Assembly (NCBI GenBank): GCA_029212425.1
Contig: JARGNC010000020.1
Coordinates: 1 to 22,570, forward strand
DNA from: Phycisphaerales bacterium
GTDB taxonomy: Bacteria; Planctomycetota; Phycisphaerae; Phycisphaerales; UBA1924
Length of the DNA: 22,570 bases
Direction of reading: 5' to 3'
The notes beneath the pieces were generated by a model. It made no database searches, had not been told where the DNA came from, and worked only from the letters and a program-made list of their open reading frames with translations. The translations under genes and the position numbers were made by a program. Positions 22,510 through 22,570 of the stretch are shown one piece after another; position 1 is the first letter of the stretch; every line of letters starts with the position of its first letter.

Positions 22510-22570
22510 TGAGATCGGGTCGGTATCATCAATCCCCATTTGAGCTATGTGCTCGTTGGGAATCCCTATT

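Overview
The window looks like a chromosomal stretch of a marine-type planctomycete, most likely of the class Phycisphaerae. This is an inference. It rests on closely packed ECF-like sigma factor genes paired with membrane proteins, a pilin-like domain ending in an H-x-DG type motif, a long basic L35, and moderate GC (about half by eye). I see no tRNA, rRNA, CRISPR array, IS element, prophage gene or integrase. The content is mainly housekeeping and catabolic, with two small regulatory clusters.

Left part (1-2857): two divergent ECF sigma factor genes share a 137-base spacer. Each is followed by a gene placed where an anti-sigma factor would be: a partial one cut by the left edge, and a 393-residue protein with an acidic cytoplasmic N-terminus, one membrane helix and a pilin-like outer domain. 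Next (2989-5858) come rpmI and rplT with a strong hairpin between them and a terminator after rplT, then a membrane site-2 type metalloprotease and an archaeal-type phosphoglycerate mutase.

Middle part (5905-12349): a POT-family peptide transporter on the minus strand is divergent from a BtpA-family gene, which overlaps by 8 bases a full-length hrpA RNA helicase gene. The convergent unit 14628-12414 (minus) holds a TPR protein, a sigma-like protein with a C-terminal membrane anchor and repeated outer tail, and an exported peroxiredoxin-like protein; it ends at a strong terminator. A secreted Ser/Arg-rich protein is encoded divergently. This 12.4-15.4 kb cluster is the best candidate here for an undescribed regulatory system.

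Right part (15473-22447): an NADPH-dependent FMN reductase gene runs tail-to-tail into a complete histidine utilisation operon, hutH-hutU-hutG-hutI (minus strand). The operon turns histidine into urocanate, imidazolone propionate, formimidoylglutamate and finally glutamate plus formamide. A CtlX-type (citrulline/arginine deiminase-related) hydrolase gene is divergent from hutH, so the segment is a centre for amino-acid nitrogen recovery. The HutI protein carries Asn where the family's metal-binding Asp is expected.
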